Assembly: GCF_002968635.1 (NCBI RefSeq)
Contig: NZ_PVBN01000013.1
Location: 62,001 to 126,000, forward strand
Source: Neorhizobium alkalisoli
Lineage (GTDB): Bacteria > Pseudomonadota > Alphaproteobacteria > Rhizobiales > Rhizobiaceae
Direction: 5' to 3'
DNA length: 64,000 nt
Shown here: positions 34,523 to 43,325 of the stretch, one piece after another
Numbering within the stretch: position 1 is the stretch's first letter
How the letters are laid out: each line of letters opens with the position of its first letter
Notes under the pieces: generated by a model
The model's input: the letters and a program-made list of their open reading frames with translations, nothing else
What the model was told of the DNA's origin: nothing
The model's database searches: none
Program-made: the position numbers and the translations under genes

Positions 34523-36559
34523 TCACCCGGCGCGATTCTCGTGGAAGTGATTGTAGATTTGTTTTGCCACGGCTTCGGAAATGCCCTCCACCGCCATCAG
34601 ATCCGTAAGGCCTGCGCGCGAAACCGCTTTCGCCGTGCCGAAATGCTGCAGGAGCTTGCGTTTGCGGCCGGGTCCGATGCCGGAAATCTCGTCCAGCGGA
34701 TTGCGGACCATTTCCTTCTTGCGGCGGGCCCGATGCGAGCCGATGGCGAAACGGTGCGCCTCGTCACGCATCCGCTGGATGAAATAAAGCACCGGATCGC
34801 GGGGTGGCAGCGAAAAGTCGCTCTTTCCATCCGCGAAAAAACGCTCGCGGCCGGCCTCGCGATCGACGCCCTTGGCGACCCCGATCGCCGTCACGACGTC
34901 GCGGATGCCGAGCTCGTCGAGAATGGCGCGCACGGCCGTCATCTGCCCCTGGCCGCCATCGATGAGGATCACGTCCGGCCAGGCGGGGAAGGCGGCATCT
35001 GCCGCATCCTCAGCGGTTGCCGGGGGTCCATTGCGGTCGGGCAGGCCCTCTTCCTTGATCAGCCGCGAGAAGCGGCGCGTCATCACCTCCCGCATCATGC
35101 CGAAGTCGTCGCCGGGGGTGATGTCGGTCGATTTGATGTTGAACTTGCGGTACTGGTTCTTCACGAAGCCTTCCGGCCCTGCCACCACCATGCCGCCCAC
35201 CGCATTGGTGCCCATGATGTGGGAGTTGTCGTAGATTTCGACCCGGCGCGGCACATAGGGCAGGGCGAAGGTCTCGGCAAAGCCGGCGAGAAGCCGCCCC
35301 TGCGAAGCCGTCTCGGCGAGTTTGCGGCCATGCGCCTCGCGGGCATTCGCCAGGACATGATCGACGAGGTCTCTCTTTTCGCCGCGCTGCGGCACCGAGA
35401 TCGCCACCTTGTGACCGGCCTTTTCGCAGAAGGCCATGGCGAGCAGTTCCTGTTCCTCGACAGTCTCGGAAAGCAGGATCTGCCGCGGCACCGGCTTGTC
35501 GTCGTAGAACTGGGCGAGAAAGGCGTTGAGGACTTCCGCAGGAGAAAGCTGCGGATCGGCCTTCGGAAAATAGGCGCGGTTGCCCCAGTTCTGACCGGTG
35601 CGGAAGAAGAAGACCTGGATGCAGGAGAGCCCGCCTTCGTGGTGGATGGCGAAGATATCCGCCTCTTCGACGCCAGCCGGATTGATGCCCTGGTGGCTCT
35701 GGACATGCGACAGCGCGGCGAGCCGGTCGCGATAGACGGCCGCGCGTTCGAAATCGAGATCTTCGGAGGCTTCCGCCATCTGTCTCGCGATCGCCGCCTT
35801 GACGTTCTGGCTCCTGCCGGAGAGAAAGTCCTTCGCCTCGCTCACCAGCGCGGCATAACCCTCGTCGCTGATTTCGTGGGTGCAGGGGCCGGAACAGCGC
35901 TTGATCTGATAGAGCAGGCAAGGGCGGGTGCGGGTCTCGAAGACGCTGTCGGTGCATGTGCGCAACAGGAAGGCGCGCTGCAGCGAGTTGATCGTGCGGC
36001 CGACCGCGGCCGCCGAGGCAAACGGGCCGAAATAATCGCCCTTGCGGGCGCGGGCGCCGCGATGCTTGAAGATTGCCGGTGCCCGGTGATCGCCGGTGAT
36101 CATGATATAAGGAAACGACTTGTCGTCGCGCAGTAGCACGTTGAAGCGCGGGCGCAGGCGCTTGATCAGGTTCGCCTCGAGCAGCAGCGCCTCGGTTTCC
36201 GTCCGCGTCGTGACGAATTCCATATGCGTCGTCTCGCGCACCATGCGGGCGATGCGGTTGGAATGGACGCGGCCCTGGGCATAGTTGCCGACGCGCTTCT
36301 TCAGGCTGCGCGCCTTGCCGACATAGAGGACGTCGGCCGCCTCGTTGAACATGCGGTAGACGCCGGGCGCATTGGGCAGATGCTTGACGAATTCGGCGAT
36401 CAGTTCGGCGCCCTTGAGGCCGCTCTCGTTCTTGAGAGCCTCGTTCCAGTCGACGGACGCAACGATCCCTTCGACGGGCTCGCTCACCGGAGCGTCGTCG
36501 TCATCCTCTTCCGTCTCGTCATAAAGAACGCCGCCATCCGGCAGCTTCGTTCCATTCAT
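34523..36559 (-). CDS. uvrC: Excinuclease ABC subunit C UvrC
   Basis: Nuclease subunit of nucleotide excision repair that cuts both sides of a lesion. The protein has 678 residues: a GIY-YIG domain beginning LPNAPGVYRMF and YVGKA, the UvrB-contacting UVR motif region (MAEASEDLDFERAAVYRDRL), the RNase H-like endonuclease domain (VEIYDNSHIMG, DVILIDGGQGQ), and two HhH motifs at the C-terminus (ISGIGPGRKRKLLQHFG, LMAVEGISEAVAKQIY). An acidic N-terminal extension of about 55 residues precedes the GIY-YIG part. The ATG at 36559 has GGAG upstream; longer starts fall in a poor context. Confidence 0.96.
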   Translation of the reverse strand: MNGTKLPDGGVLYDETEEDDDDAPVSEPVEGIVASVDWNEALKNESGLKGAELIAEFVKHLPNAPGVYRMFNEAADVLYVGKARSLKKRVGNYAQGRVHSNRIARMVRETTHMEFVTTRTETEALLLEANLIKRLRPRFNVLLRDDKSFPYIMITGDHRAPAIFKHRGARARKGDYFGPFASAAAVGRTINSLQRAFLLRTCTDSVFETRTRPCLLYQIKRCSGPCTHEISDEGYAALVSEAKDFLSGRSQNVKAAIARQMAEASEDLDFERAAVYRDRLAALSHVQSHQGINPAGVEEADIFAIHHEGGLSCIQVFFFRTGQNWGNRAYFPKADPQLSPAEVLNAFLAQFYDDKPVPRQILLSETVEEQELLAMAFCEKAGHKVAISVPQRGEKRDLVDHVLANAREAHGRKLAETASQGRLLAGFAETFALPYVPRRVEIYDNSHIMGTNAVGGMVVAGPEGFVKNQYRKFNIKSTDITPGDDFGMMREVMTRRFSRLIKEEGLPDRNGPPATAEDAADAAFPAWPDVILIDGGQGQMTAVRAILDELGIRDVVTAIGVAKGVDREAGRERFFADGKSDFSLPPRDPVLYFIQRMRDEAHRFAIGSHRARRKKEMVRNPLDEISGIGPGRKRKLLQHFGTAKAVSRAGLTDLMAVEGISEAVAKQIYNHFHENRAG

Positions 36560-37230
36560 TCCAAAGTCTCCGCCAGATGCCGGAACGGAGCCGGTCGCTG
36601 GCCATCGCCGATTCGAACCATGAGCCCGTGATCGGCAGCTTGTCAAAGTTTTGCGGGCGGGGTGGGCGACCCGGCATCGGGTCCCAAGGCAGAGATAGTG
36701 ACTCGCCTTCTGTTTGGGAAGTGACGGACGTCCGTCCGAGCCTTTGGGGCGGTAGCGACGAGCGACCCGGAAGGCGGCGGTTGTTTGAGGCAGGAATCTG
36801 GCAACAGGCGCCTACTTTGCCTGCGCACCTGGAAATGAAACTCATGCGTTCGGTCATTATTGCAGTGCAGACGGCAGGTTTTTCGTGCCTTTGTCTCTGC
36901 TGTTCTAAGGATAGAAGTTGAAAATGCGGCGTCTTGGCCGTAGAGCCGGCGCAGGGAAGGTCTATTGACCGAGAAGTTCTTTCGGTTTAAGAAGTAATTA
37001 ATTGAGCTTAAGATGTATATAGTTAAATTAATGAATAAGTAGGGTTAATGATATACATGTTGCGATACAGCAACATCCAATTTCGGCCTTTTGCACGCCA
37101 CAATCAATTCACATTTCGGCTCTTTCATTTCCTCAATTCGCATCCACATTCGGCCTCAGCGGGCAGGGAACAAAGCCGTCGCAGCATTTGGTCGCGACGG
37201 ACCCGGCACAGCAGTAAAAGGAGAAAATGT
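36560..37230. other. 671-bp gene-free region between uvrC and porin gene
   Basis: I see no convincing gene here: short frames in it lack ribosome sites and known motifs. It contains a 14-bp palindrome (GACGGACGTCCGTC, 36723-36736), a very AT-rich stretch (about 36985-37055), a perfect TTAA-N7-TTAA motif (36987-37001), a 7-bp inverted repeat ATGTTGC/GCAACAT (37057-37076), and three TTCGGC words at 37082, 37115 and 37149. The left half holds the uvrC promoter; the right half probably holds the porin promoter and a leader. Confidence 0.7.
36987..37001. promoter_or_regulatory. CtrA-like TTAA-N7-TTAA motif
   Basis: TTAA (36987-36990), GAAGTAA, TTAA (36998-37001). A further TTAA follows at 37008-37011, six bases later. 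Being in a 70-bp AT-rich tract about 230 bp from the porin start, it could arise by chance or reflect an MucR-type target. Confidence 0.4.
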
Positions 37231-37869
37231 ATGCGTACTCTCATCGCAACTCTGATGGCCTCGGCAGCCAGCTTCATCGCCATCTCCGCGGCCAATGCCG
37301 CTGATGCCGTCGACCAGATTCCGCAGGCTCCGGCAGCCGTCGAAGAGCCGGCACCGGTCGCGACCTGGGAAGGTTTCTACCTCGGTGGTTATGGTTCTTA
37401 CGACTGGGGCCGCTTCGGCGGTACTGGCGATCGCGATGGCGCGTTTGGCGGCGGTGCTTACACCGGCTACAACTGGCAGTCCGGCCAGATCGTTTACGGT
37501 GTTGAAGCCGATGTCGGCTACAACGGCGAAAAGAACACCACGATCGAAGGCTTTGAAGGCAAGGCCGGCTGGAACGGCTCGGTTCGCGCTCGCGTCGGTT
37601 ACGACCTGAACCCCTTCCTGATCTACGGTACCGGTGGTGTGGCTCTGCAGGACAACGAACTGAGCGACGCAACCTCGTCGGAAAACAAGACCTCAGTCGG
37701 TTATACGGTCGGTGCTGGTGCGGAAGCTCTCATCACCAACAACATCACCGCTCGTGTCGAATACCGCTACACGGACTTCGCTGCGGAACGTTACGGTCTG
37801 GACTCCGGTTCGGTTTCCAAGGGCTACGACGATCACAGCGTCAAGGTCGGTATCGGCGTCAAGTTCTAA
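37231..37869 (+). CDS. RopB/Omp25-like outer-membrane beta-barrel protein
   Basis: Exported outer-membrane protein of 212 residues with a signal peptide (MRTLIATLMASAASFIAISAANA, cleavage before about residue 24) and an OmpA-like 8-stranded barrel: WEGFYLGGYGSYDWG, GYNWQSGQIVYGVEADVGY, VRARVGYDLNPFLIYGTGG, ITARVEYRYTDF, ending KVGIGVKF with the terminal Phe used by the BAM machinery. It matches the RopB/Omp25 family of abundant rhizobial surface proteins. A strong AAAAGGAGAAAA Shine-Dalgarno precedes the ATG, and a terminator follows. Codon use indicates high expression. Confidence 0.93.
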   Translation: MRTLIATLMASAASFIAISAANAADAVDQIPQAPAAVEEPAPVATWEGFYLGGYGSYDWGRFGGTGDRDGAFGGGAYTGYNWQSGQIVYGVEADVGYNGEKNTTIEGFEGKAGWNGSVRARVGYDLNPFLIYGTGGVALQDNELSDATSSENKTSVGYTVGAGAEALITNNITARVEYRYTDFAAERYGLDSGSVSKGYDDHSVKVGIGVKF

Positions 37870-37894
37870 GCTTCGAAGCCTTTACAGGCTGGGG

Positions 37895-37924
37895 AAAAGC
37901 CCGGACTTCGGTCCGGGCTTTTTT
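37895..37924 (+). terminator. Bidirectional intrinsic terminator after porin gene
   Basis: Stem AAGCCCGGAC / GTCCGGGCTT (37898-37920) with a TTCG loop, preceded by A and followed by six T (37919-37924). It serves the porin gene on plus and, through the A run, the convergent GST gene on minus. Confidence 0.92.
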
Positions 37925-37928
37925 GTTG

Positions 37929-38525
37929 TCAGCCGACCGATTTCATCTCGCCGTAATGCGAAAAGCGCTTGCTGAAAATGTCCGGCCAGGAGGCGAGTTC
38001 CGGACGGCCCTCGGCCCACTGCCCGTTGAAGCGCAGGTCGAGATAGCCGATCAGCGCCGCGAGCGCGAAATGGCCGCCATTCAGCTTCTTGCCGGTCTTC
38101 GGCAGGTTCTTTTCCAGGTGATCGAGACCACGGACGACCTTTTCCCATTGCTTGTCGATCCATGGCTGGTGGATCTTGTCTTCCGGGTGGAAACGACGCT
38201 CGTAGATGATCGCCAGCAGGCAATCCATGATTCCGTCGCACAAGGCTTCCAGAACTTCGACCTCGGTGCGCTTCGCATCCTTCTTCGGATAGAGCTTTCC
38301 GCCCGAAAGACGGTCGAGATAGTGCATGATTGCGACGCTGTCGTAGACCGGCGGCTCGCCGTCTAGGATCAGCACCGGGATCTTGCCGAGCGGATTGTTG
38401 TCGATGAGATCCGGCGGATTGGCGTTGGTATCGGTCTTCACCTCGGTGATCTCGATGCCCAGATGACGGGCGGCCATCCGTGCTTTGGCGGAATAGGGGG
38501 AGGCCGGCGAATATAATAGCTTCAT
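37929..38525 (-). CDS. Glutathione S-transferase family protein
   Basis: GST-fold protein of 198 residues. MKLLYSPASPYSAKARMAARHLGIEI is the thioredoxin-fold N-terminus with the Ser near residue 6-9 and cis-Pro in GKIPVLILDGE; the EPPVYDSVAIMHYLDRL segment is the glutathione gamma-glutamyl-binding loop. The C-terminal helical half includes GHFALAALIGYLDLRF. Two ATGs are adjacent; the second, at 38525, is better spaced from GAGG. It lies 19 bp after the RNase T2 gene in the same direction. Confidence 0.85.
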   Translation of the reverse strand: MKLLYSPASPYSAKARMAARHLGIEITEVKTDTNANPPDLIDNNPLGKIPVLILDGEPPVYDSVAIMHYLDRLSGGKLYPKKDAKRTEVEVLEALCDGIMDCLLAIIYERRFHPEDKIHQPWIDKQWEKVVRGLDHLEKNLPKTGKKLNGGHFALAALIGYLDLRFNGQWAEGRPELASWPDIFSKRFSHYGEMKSVG

Positions 38526-38544
38526 CATTGATCCTCTTTTGAAA

Positions 38545-39216
38545 TCATTGAGCGGGAGGCAGGGTGATCTGGCCGATCTTGCAGCCGTCGCCGTCCACTT
38601 CCGGGCAATCGCGGAAAGACAGGTCCTTTGTCAGGCAGATGCGCACTTCTTCCAACCGGTTTCCCTCGCAGCTTGTGGCGATGCCCCTGCGACTCAAACC
38701 TGGGTTCGCAGCGACGAATCGGTCCTCGATCTGGTCGGCTGAGGCGGTGACCGAGGTTTCGCCGCGGGAGAGATCGGATGGCAGGCGGATGCGCCCGAAG
38801 GCCTCGCGGACCTTGGCGAAATATTCGCCCTGGTTCAAGCCCGTGCAGCTTCCATGCTTGCGCCATTGATGGCCGACAAGCCCCATCGACGGCATGATGT
38901 CGAACATGGTTTGACCGAGTGAGCGCGGCACGCGCTGCGGTTCGCGTGTCTGGCAGAAATCGGGATAACCTTTTTCATATTGCGGCCAGAGCCCATGCAC
39001 GATGAAGCGGAAATCCTCATCTCCACCGCATTGCTGCTCGTTCCGGCCGCCATTTTGCGTGGCGCAGAAGGTCGGCGACCAGGAGAGCGACAGAACGTAG
39101 AAATCGAATTTTCCCGCTCTATCCTGCGCCGCGGCCGGAGCGACGGCAAGAAAACAGGCGAGGAAGCAACTAAAAGCGCGCCGGCGAAGTTGATCGGCCA
39201 AAGGTACCCCCTGCAA
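38545..39216 (-). CDS. Ribonuclease T2 family protein, periplasmic
   Basis: Secreted RNase T2-type ribonuclease of 223 residues with a signal peptide (about residues 1-30, ending APAAAQ). Both active-site segments are intact: CAS1 FIVHGLWPQ and CAS2 HQWRKHGSC. Several Cys residues (e.g. FCATQNGG, QQCGGDE, GSCTG, TSCEGN) fit disulfide bonding in the periplasm. Bacterial members degrade extracellular or periplasmic RNA for nucleotides and phosphate. The next gene downstream is a GST, 19 bp away. Confidence 0.92.
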   Translation of the reverse strand: MQGVPLADQLRRRAFSCFLACFLAVAPAAAQDRAGKFDFYVLSLSWSPTFCATQNGGRNEQQCGGDEDFRFIVHGLWPQYEKGYPDFCQTREPQRVPRSLGQTMFDIMPSMGLVGHQWRKHGSCTGLNQGEYFAKVREAFGRIRLPSDLSRGETSVTASADQIEDRFVAANPGLSRRGIATSCEGNRLEEVRICLTKDLSFRDCPEVDGDGCKIGQITLPPAQ

Positions 39217-39282
39217 TGAATATGCGACCGAAGCCTTAACGGTGTTGATTTAAACAGGGGTGGGAAGAACGGCAATATCGGA

Positions 39283-40248
39283 ATGAAATTCAAGAAGTAC
39301 TTCTGGCCTGTGGTCGGCGCCATAACCATCGTCGTTTCGGCAAGGTTTCTCTACCAGGAACTTCGCGGCCTGTCGCTCGACGAGCTGGCAGACAGCTTCG
39401 ACGCCATCTCGACGGGAAACTGGATCCTGTGTGGTTTGTCCACATTGCTGGCCTATGCCGCGCTCGCCGGTTATGACCGGATCGCGCTGATGCATCTCGG
39501 CCGCAAGGTGAACTGGCTCTTCATCACCCTCTGTTCTTTCACCACCTACGCGCTCTCTCACAATATCGGCGCGTCCGTCGTGTCGGGAGCGGTGGTGCGA
39601 TATCGGGCCTATTCCGCCAAGGGGTTGACGCCCGCTGAGATCGGCGTGCTGATTGCAGTCTGCTCCTTCACGTTCATTCTGGGCACGCTTTTTCTCGCCG
39701 GTATCGTGCTGATCATCGAGCCCGAAGTCACGGGTCGTTTCGGCGACCTCCTTCCATTGGAGGCATCGGCGGCGACGGGATATGTGCTGCTCGGGCTGGT
39801 GGCGCTCTATGTCGCGGCGAGCTTCATGAAGCTCCGGCCGCTTCAGATCGGCTCGCTGAAGATATTTTATCCCGCGCCGCCGGTCGTGCTGCCGCAACTC
39901 CTCATCGCCCCGGTCGAACTCATAGGGGCGGCCGGAATCATCTATTTCGCGCTGCCCGAGACGGGAAATCCGGGCTTTATGATCGTCCTCGGCATCTTCC
40001 TGATTTCCTTTTCGGCCGCACTCATCTCCCATGCGCCGGGCGGGCTGGGCGTGCTCGAGCTCGTCTTCATCATGGGACTGCCGGACATGGACCAGGCCGA
40101 CGTGATCGCCGCCCTGCTGATCTTCCGGCTCTTCTACCTGCTCATCCCGTTCGCGATGGCGCTGGTGGTAGTCCTGCTGTTCGAACGGTCGCGGTGGAAG
40201 ATCGAGCATCTGCCCGACATGGAGCGCGGCAAGCGGGAAAACTCTTGA
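39283..40248 (+). CDS. YbhN-like multi-pass membrane protein (LPG synthase-type TM domain)
   Basis: Polytopic inner-membrane protein of 321 residues with about eight helices, of the UPF0104/YbhN family related to the flippase half of MprF. Typical blocks are SHNIGASVVSGAVVRYRAYSAKGL and LISHAPGGLGVLELVFI. The soluble synthase domain of MprF is absent. Family members are linked to lipid transport or modification in the envelope; the substrate is unknown. Its start is 66 bp from the divergent RNase T2 start, and it is convergent with rlmJ. Confidence 0.85.
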   Translation: MKFKKYFWPVVGAITIVVSARFLYQELRGLSLDELADSFDAISTGNWILCGLSTLLAYAALAGYDRIALMHLGRKVNWLFITLCSFTTYALSHNIGASVVSGAVVRYRAYSAKGLTPAEIGVLIAVCSFTFILGTLFLAGIVLIIEPEVTGRFGDLLPLEASAATGYVLLGLVALYVAASFMKLRPLQIGSLKIFYPAPPVVLPQLLIAPVELIGAAGIIYFALPETGNPGFMIVLGIFLISFSAALISHAPGGLGVLELVFIMGLPDMDQADVIAALLIFRLFYLLIPFAMALVVVLLFERSRWKIEHLPDMERGKRENS

Positions 40249-40254
40249 AGCCGA

Positions 40255-41103
40255 CTATTCGCCGCGGAGCCAGAAGGCACGCTGGGAGGCAAACCGGTCC
40301 TGCGCCAGAATGTCCTTCAGTACCGGCAAGATTGCGTGCAGCTCGTCCTTCAGCGTGAAGGGAGGATTGACGACCACGAGCCCGGAGCCGGACAGGCCGG
40401 TCGCTTCCCGGTCGCTCTTCACCGTAAGTTCGGCACAGAGCATCTTCGGGATTTCCAGCGCTTGCAGTTCCTCGTGAAAAGCCTTGATCGGCGCGCCCTT
40501 CTTGATCGGATACCAGAGGCAGTAGGTGCCGCCGGGAAAACGGCGCCAGGCCGTGGCGAGCCCCCCGACGAGCCGTGTATATTCCCCCTCTTCCTCGAAG
40601 GGCGGATCGACGAGGATGATGCCGCGCTTCTCCTTCGGCGGCAGATGCGCGCCGAGCGCCAGCCAGCCGTCGAGTTCGGTCGCCCGCACCTGGAAATCGC
40701 CTTCGAAGAGGTTGTGCAGGCGGTTGAAGTCTTCCGGATGCAGCTCCATCGCAGAAAGCCGGTCCCGCGGGCGGAACAGCATCCGCGCGAGCTTCGGGGA
40801 GCCGGGATAAAGCTTCAGCCCGCCATTCGGGTTCAGCTCCTTCACCGCCATCAGATAGGGCTCGAGCAGTTCGGATACTCTTGCGGGCAACTCGGCCTCC
40901 ATCAGCCGGCCGATGCCGTCGCGCCATTCTCCGGTCTTTTGCGCCTCTTCGGAGGAAAGATCGTAAAGCCCGATGCCGGCATGGGTATCGAGCACGCGGA
41001 ACGCCTTGTCCTTGTTCTGCGCATAGCGGATCAGCCGCGCCAGCACCGCGTGTTTCAGGACATCGGCGAAATTGCCCGCGTGATAGATATGCCGGTAGTT
41101 CAT
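40255..41103 (-). CDS. rlmJ: 23S rRNA (adenine2030-N6)-methyltransferase RlmJ
   Basis: Methylates A2030 of 23S rRNA with SAM. The protein has 282 residues and starts with the family signature MNYRHIYHAGNFADVLKH. The SAM-site segment LDTHAGIGLYDL and the catalytic DPPF (VDPPFEEEGEY) are present, and a second NPPF motif (VVNPPFTLKDE) lies near the C-terminus. The gene is divergent from the molybdopterin oxidoreductase gene, 65 bp between starts. Confidence 0.95.
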   Translation of the reverse strand: MNYRHIYHAGNFADVLKHAVLARLIRYAQNKDKAFRVLDTHAGIGLYDLSSEEAQKTGEWRDGIGRLMEAELPARVSELLEPYLMAVKELNPNGGLKLYPGSPKLARMLFRPRDRLSAMELHPEDFNRLHNLFEGDFQVRATELDGWLALGAHLPPKEKRGIILVDPPFEEEGEYTRLVGGLATAWRRFPGGTYCLWYPIKKGAPIKAFHEELQALEIPKMLCAELTVKSDREATGLSGSGLVVVNPPFTLKDELHAILPVLKDILAQDRFASQRAFWLRGE

Positions 41104-41168
41104 CGTCGCTGCTGTCTCGCGTGAATTAATTTGATGGGCGCCAAATCGCGCTTTTTGCGTGGCCTAGC

Positions 41169-43325
41169 ATGCAATATAGAAAAGCCATGAACGTTGCGAC
41201 CCCGATCACCGCGAAAACCGCCGCTGCGCCGACCAAGGTCGGCCATACCGTCTGTCCCCACGACTGTCCGTCCGCCTGCGCACTGGATGTCGACCTCACG
41301 CCCGACGGCCGCATCGGCCGGGTGCGCGGCTCGGCTGACAATACCTATACCGCCGGGGTGATCTGCGCCAAGGTTGCTCGTTATTCCGAGCGCATCTACC
41401 ATCCAGGTCGCCTGATGGTGCCGAAGCGGCGCAGGGGCCGGAAGGGCGAGGGAAGCTGGCAAGAGGTTTCCTGGGAGGCGGCGCTCGACGAGATTGCCGA
41501 TGCCTTCGTCAAGGCGGAAGCCAAGCACGGCTCGGAAGCCGTCTGGCCCTACTTCTACGCCGGCACGATGGGGCAGGTGCAGCGCGATTCGATCGAGCGG
41601 CTGCGGCACGCCAAGAAATATTCGGGCTTCTTCGGGACGATCTGCACCAACATGGCCTGGACCGGCTATGTGATGGGGACCGGAGCGCTTCGCGGTCCCG
41701 ATCCGCGTGAGATGGCGAAGTCCGATTGCGTGGTGATCTGGGGCACCAACGCGGTCTCCACCCAGGTCAACGTGATGACCCACGCGGTGAAGGCCCGCAA
41801 GGAGCGCGGCGCCAGGATCGTCGTCATCGACATCTACGACAACCCGACCATGAAGCAGGCGGACATGGCGCTCGTGCTGCGGCCCGGCACCGATGCTGCG
41901 CTTGCCTGCGCAGTGATGCATATCGCCTTCCGCGACGGTCATGCCGACCGCGCCTATATGGAGAAATACGCCGACGATCCGGCCGGCCTCGAGGCGCATC
42001 TGAAGACGAAGACGCCGGAATGGGCGTCCGCGATCACGGGTCTTTCGGTTGACGAGATCGAGACCTTCGCCCGCCTTGTCGGCACGACGAAAAAGACGTT
42101 CTTCCGGCTTGGCTACGGGTTTGCGCGCCAGCGCAACGGCACCGTTTCCATGCATGCGGCGCTGTCGATCGCGACCGTGCTCGGCTCCTGGCAATACGAA
42201 GGCGGCGGCGCCTTCCACAACAACGGCGACATTTTCCGGCTCAAAAAGTCGGAGCTGATGGGCACCGCCTACGCCGATCCGGATATCCGCCAGCTCGATC
42301 AGTCCCAGATCGGCAGGGTGCTGACCGGCGATGCCGAAGCTTTGCGATATGGCGGGCCGGTGACCGCCCTTTTGATCCAGAACACCAATCCGATGAACGT
42401 TGCGCCGGAACAGCGGTTGGTGCGGCAAGGCTTCATGCGTGACGACCTGTTCGTCGCCGTGCACGAGCAGTTCATGACCGATACGGCAAATGTGGCCGAC
42501 ATCGTGCTGCCGGCCACCATGTTCCTCGAACACGACGACATCTACCGGGCCGGCGGCCAGAACCACATCCTGCTCGGGCCGAAGCTTGTCGAGCCGCCGG
42601 AAACGGTACGCACCAACCTCTTCGTCATCGAGGAACTGGCAAAGCGCCTCGGCGTCGATCACTACGCCGGTTTCGGCCTCGATGAACGCGAGCATATCGA
42701 CCGCCTGCTGCAGGCGAGCGGCTGGTCGAGTTACGACGAGCTGAAGCGCGATCGATGGATCGACGCGCAGCCGGATTTCGAGACCGCCCACTATCTGAAG
42801 GGCTTCGGATATCCGGATGGAAAGTTCCGTTTCAGCCCGGACTGGGCGAACGGTCCGTCGCCCAACAAGCCGCCGAAAAATCTCGGCGCCATGGGGCCGG
42901 TGGCGGAGCTGCCGAAATTTCCCGATCAGGTCGACGTGATCGAGGTGGTGGACGAGGCGCATCCCTTCCGGCTCGCGACCTCGCCCTCGCGCAGTTTCCT
43001 GAATTCCACCTTCGCGGAAACGAAAAGCTCGATCCAGAAGGAAGGCCGGCCGGAGGTGATGATCGAACCTTCCGATGCGGCGCGGCTAGGCATCATCGAC
43101 GGCGATATCGTCCGTCTCGGCAATATGCGTGGCGAAATCCGCCTGCATGCGCGGCTGGTGCCCGGAGCGCGCCCCGGCGTACTGATTGCCGAAGGGCTGT
43201 GGCCGAACAAGGCGCATCTCGACGGCGAGGGCATCAACGTGCTGACCGGCGCCGACGCAGTTGCGCCCTATGGCGGCGCCGCTTTCCACGACAACAAGGT
43301 TTGGCTTCGCAGGGACGCCGCATGA
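41169..43325 (+). CDS. Molybdopterin-dependent oxidoreductase with 4Fe-4S site
   Basis: Large subunit-type molybdopterin oxidoreductase (DMSO reductase superfamily, 718 residues). An N-terminal Fe-S site is formed by Cys29, Cys33, Cys37 and Cys66 (C-x3-C-x3-C-x28-C). Then come the molybdopterin domain (CTNMAWTGYVMGTGALRG, VIWGTNAVSTQ, LPATMFLEHDDIYR) and the dinucleotide-binding C-terminal domain (RLGNMRGEIRLHARLV). No Tat signal is seen, so it is probably cytoplasmic. The substrate is unknown; formate-type or other oxyanion substrates are possible. The ATG at 41187 is an alternative start. It overlaps nudK by 4 bp and no electron-transfer subunit is adjacent. Confidence 0.87.
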   Translation: MQYRKAMNVATPITAKTAAAPTKVGHTVCPHDCPSACALDVDLTPDGRIGRVRGSADNTYTAGVICAKVARYSERIYHPGRLMVPKRRRGRKGEGSWQEVSWEAALDEIADAFVKAEAKHGSEAVWPYFYAGTMGQVQRDSIERLRHAKKYSGFFGTICTNMAWTGYVMGTGALRGPDPREMAKSDCVVIWGTNAVSTQVNVMTHAVKARKERGARIVVIDIYDNPTMKQADMALVLRPGTDAALACAVMHIAFRDGHADRAYMEKYADDPAGLEAHLKTKTPEWASAITGLSVDEIETFARLVGTTKKTFFRLGYGFARQRNGTVSMHAALSIATVLGSWQYEGGGAFHNNGDIFRLKKSELMGTAYADPDIRQLDQSQIGRVLTGDAEALRYGGPVTALLIQNTNPMNVAPEQRLVRQGFMRDDLFVAVHEQFMTDTANVADIVLPATMFLEHDDIYRAGGQNHILLGPKLVEPPETVRTNLFVIEELAKRLGVDHYAGFGLDEREHIDRLLQASGWSSYDELKRDRWIDAQPDFETAHYLKGFGYPDGKFRFSPDWANGPSPNKPPKNLGAMGPVAELPKFPDQVDVIEVVDEAHPFRLATSPSRSFLNSTFAETKSSIQKEGRPEVMIEPSDAARLGIIDGDIVRLGNMRGEIRLHARLVPGARPGVLIAEGLWPNKAHLDGEGINVLTGADAVAPYGGAAFHDNKVWLRRDAA

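Noticed and set aside
34427..36136. 569-codon open frame on plus opposite uvrC
   Set aside because: Shadow of uvrC, whose domains are complete on minus.
36600..36690. GATTCGAACC resembling the T-arm of a minus-strand tRNA
   Set aside because: The flanks do not pair to form a T-stem and no acceptor stem or anticodon arm can be folded; no tRNA.
36577..36921. 114-codon plus-strand frame upstream of the RopB-like gene
   Set aside because: No ribosome site, no motif, Arg/Gly/Ser-rich composition; treated as non-coding.
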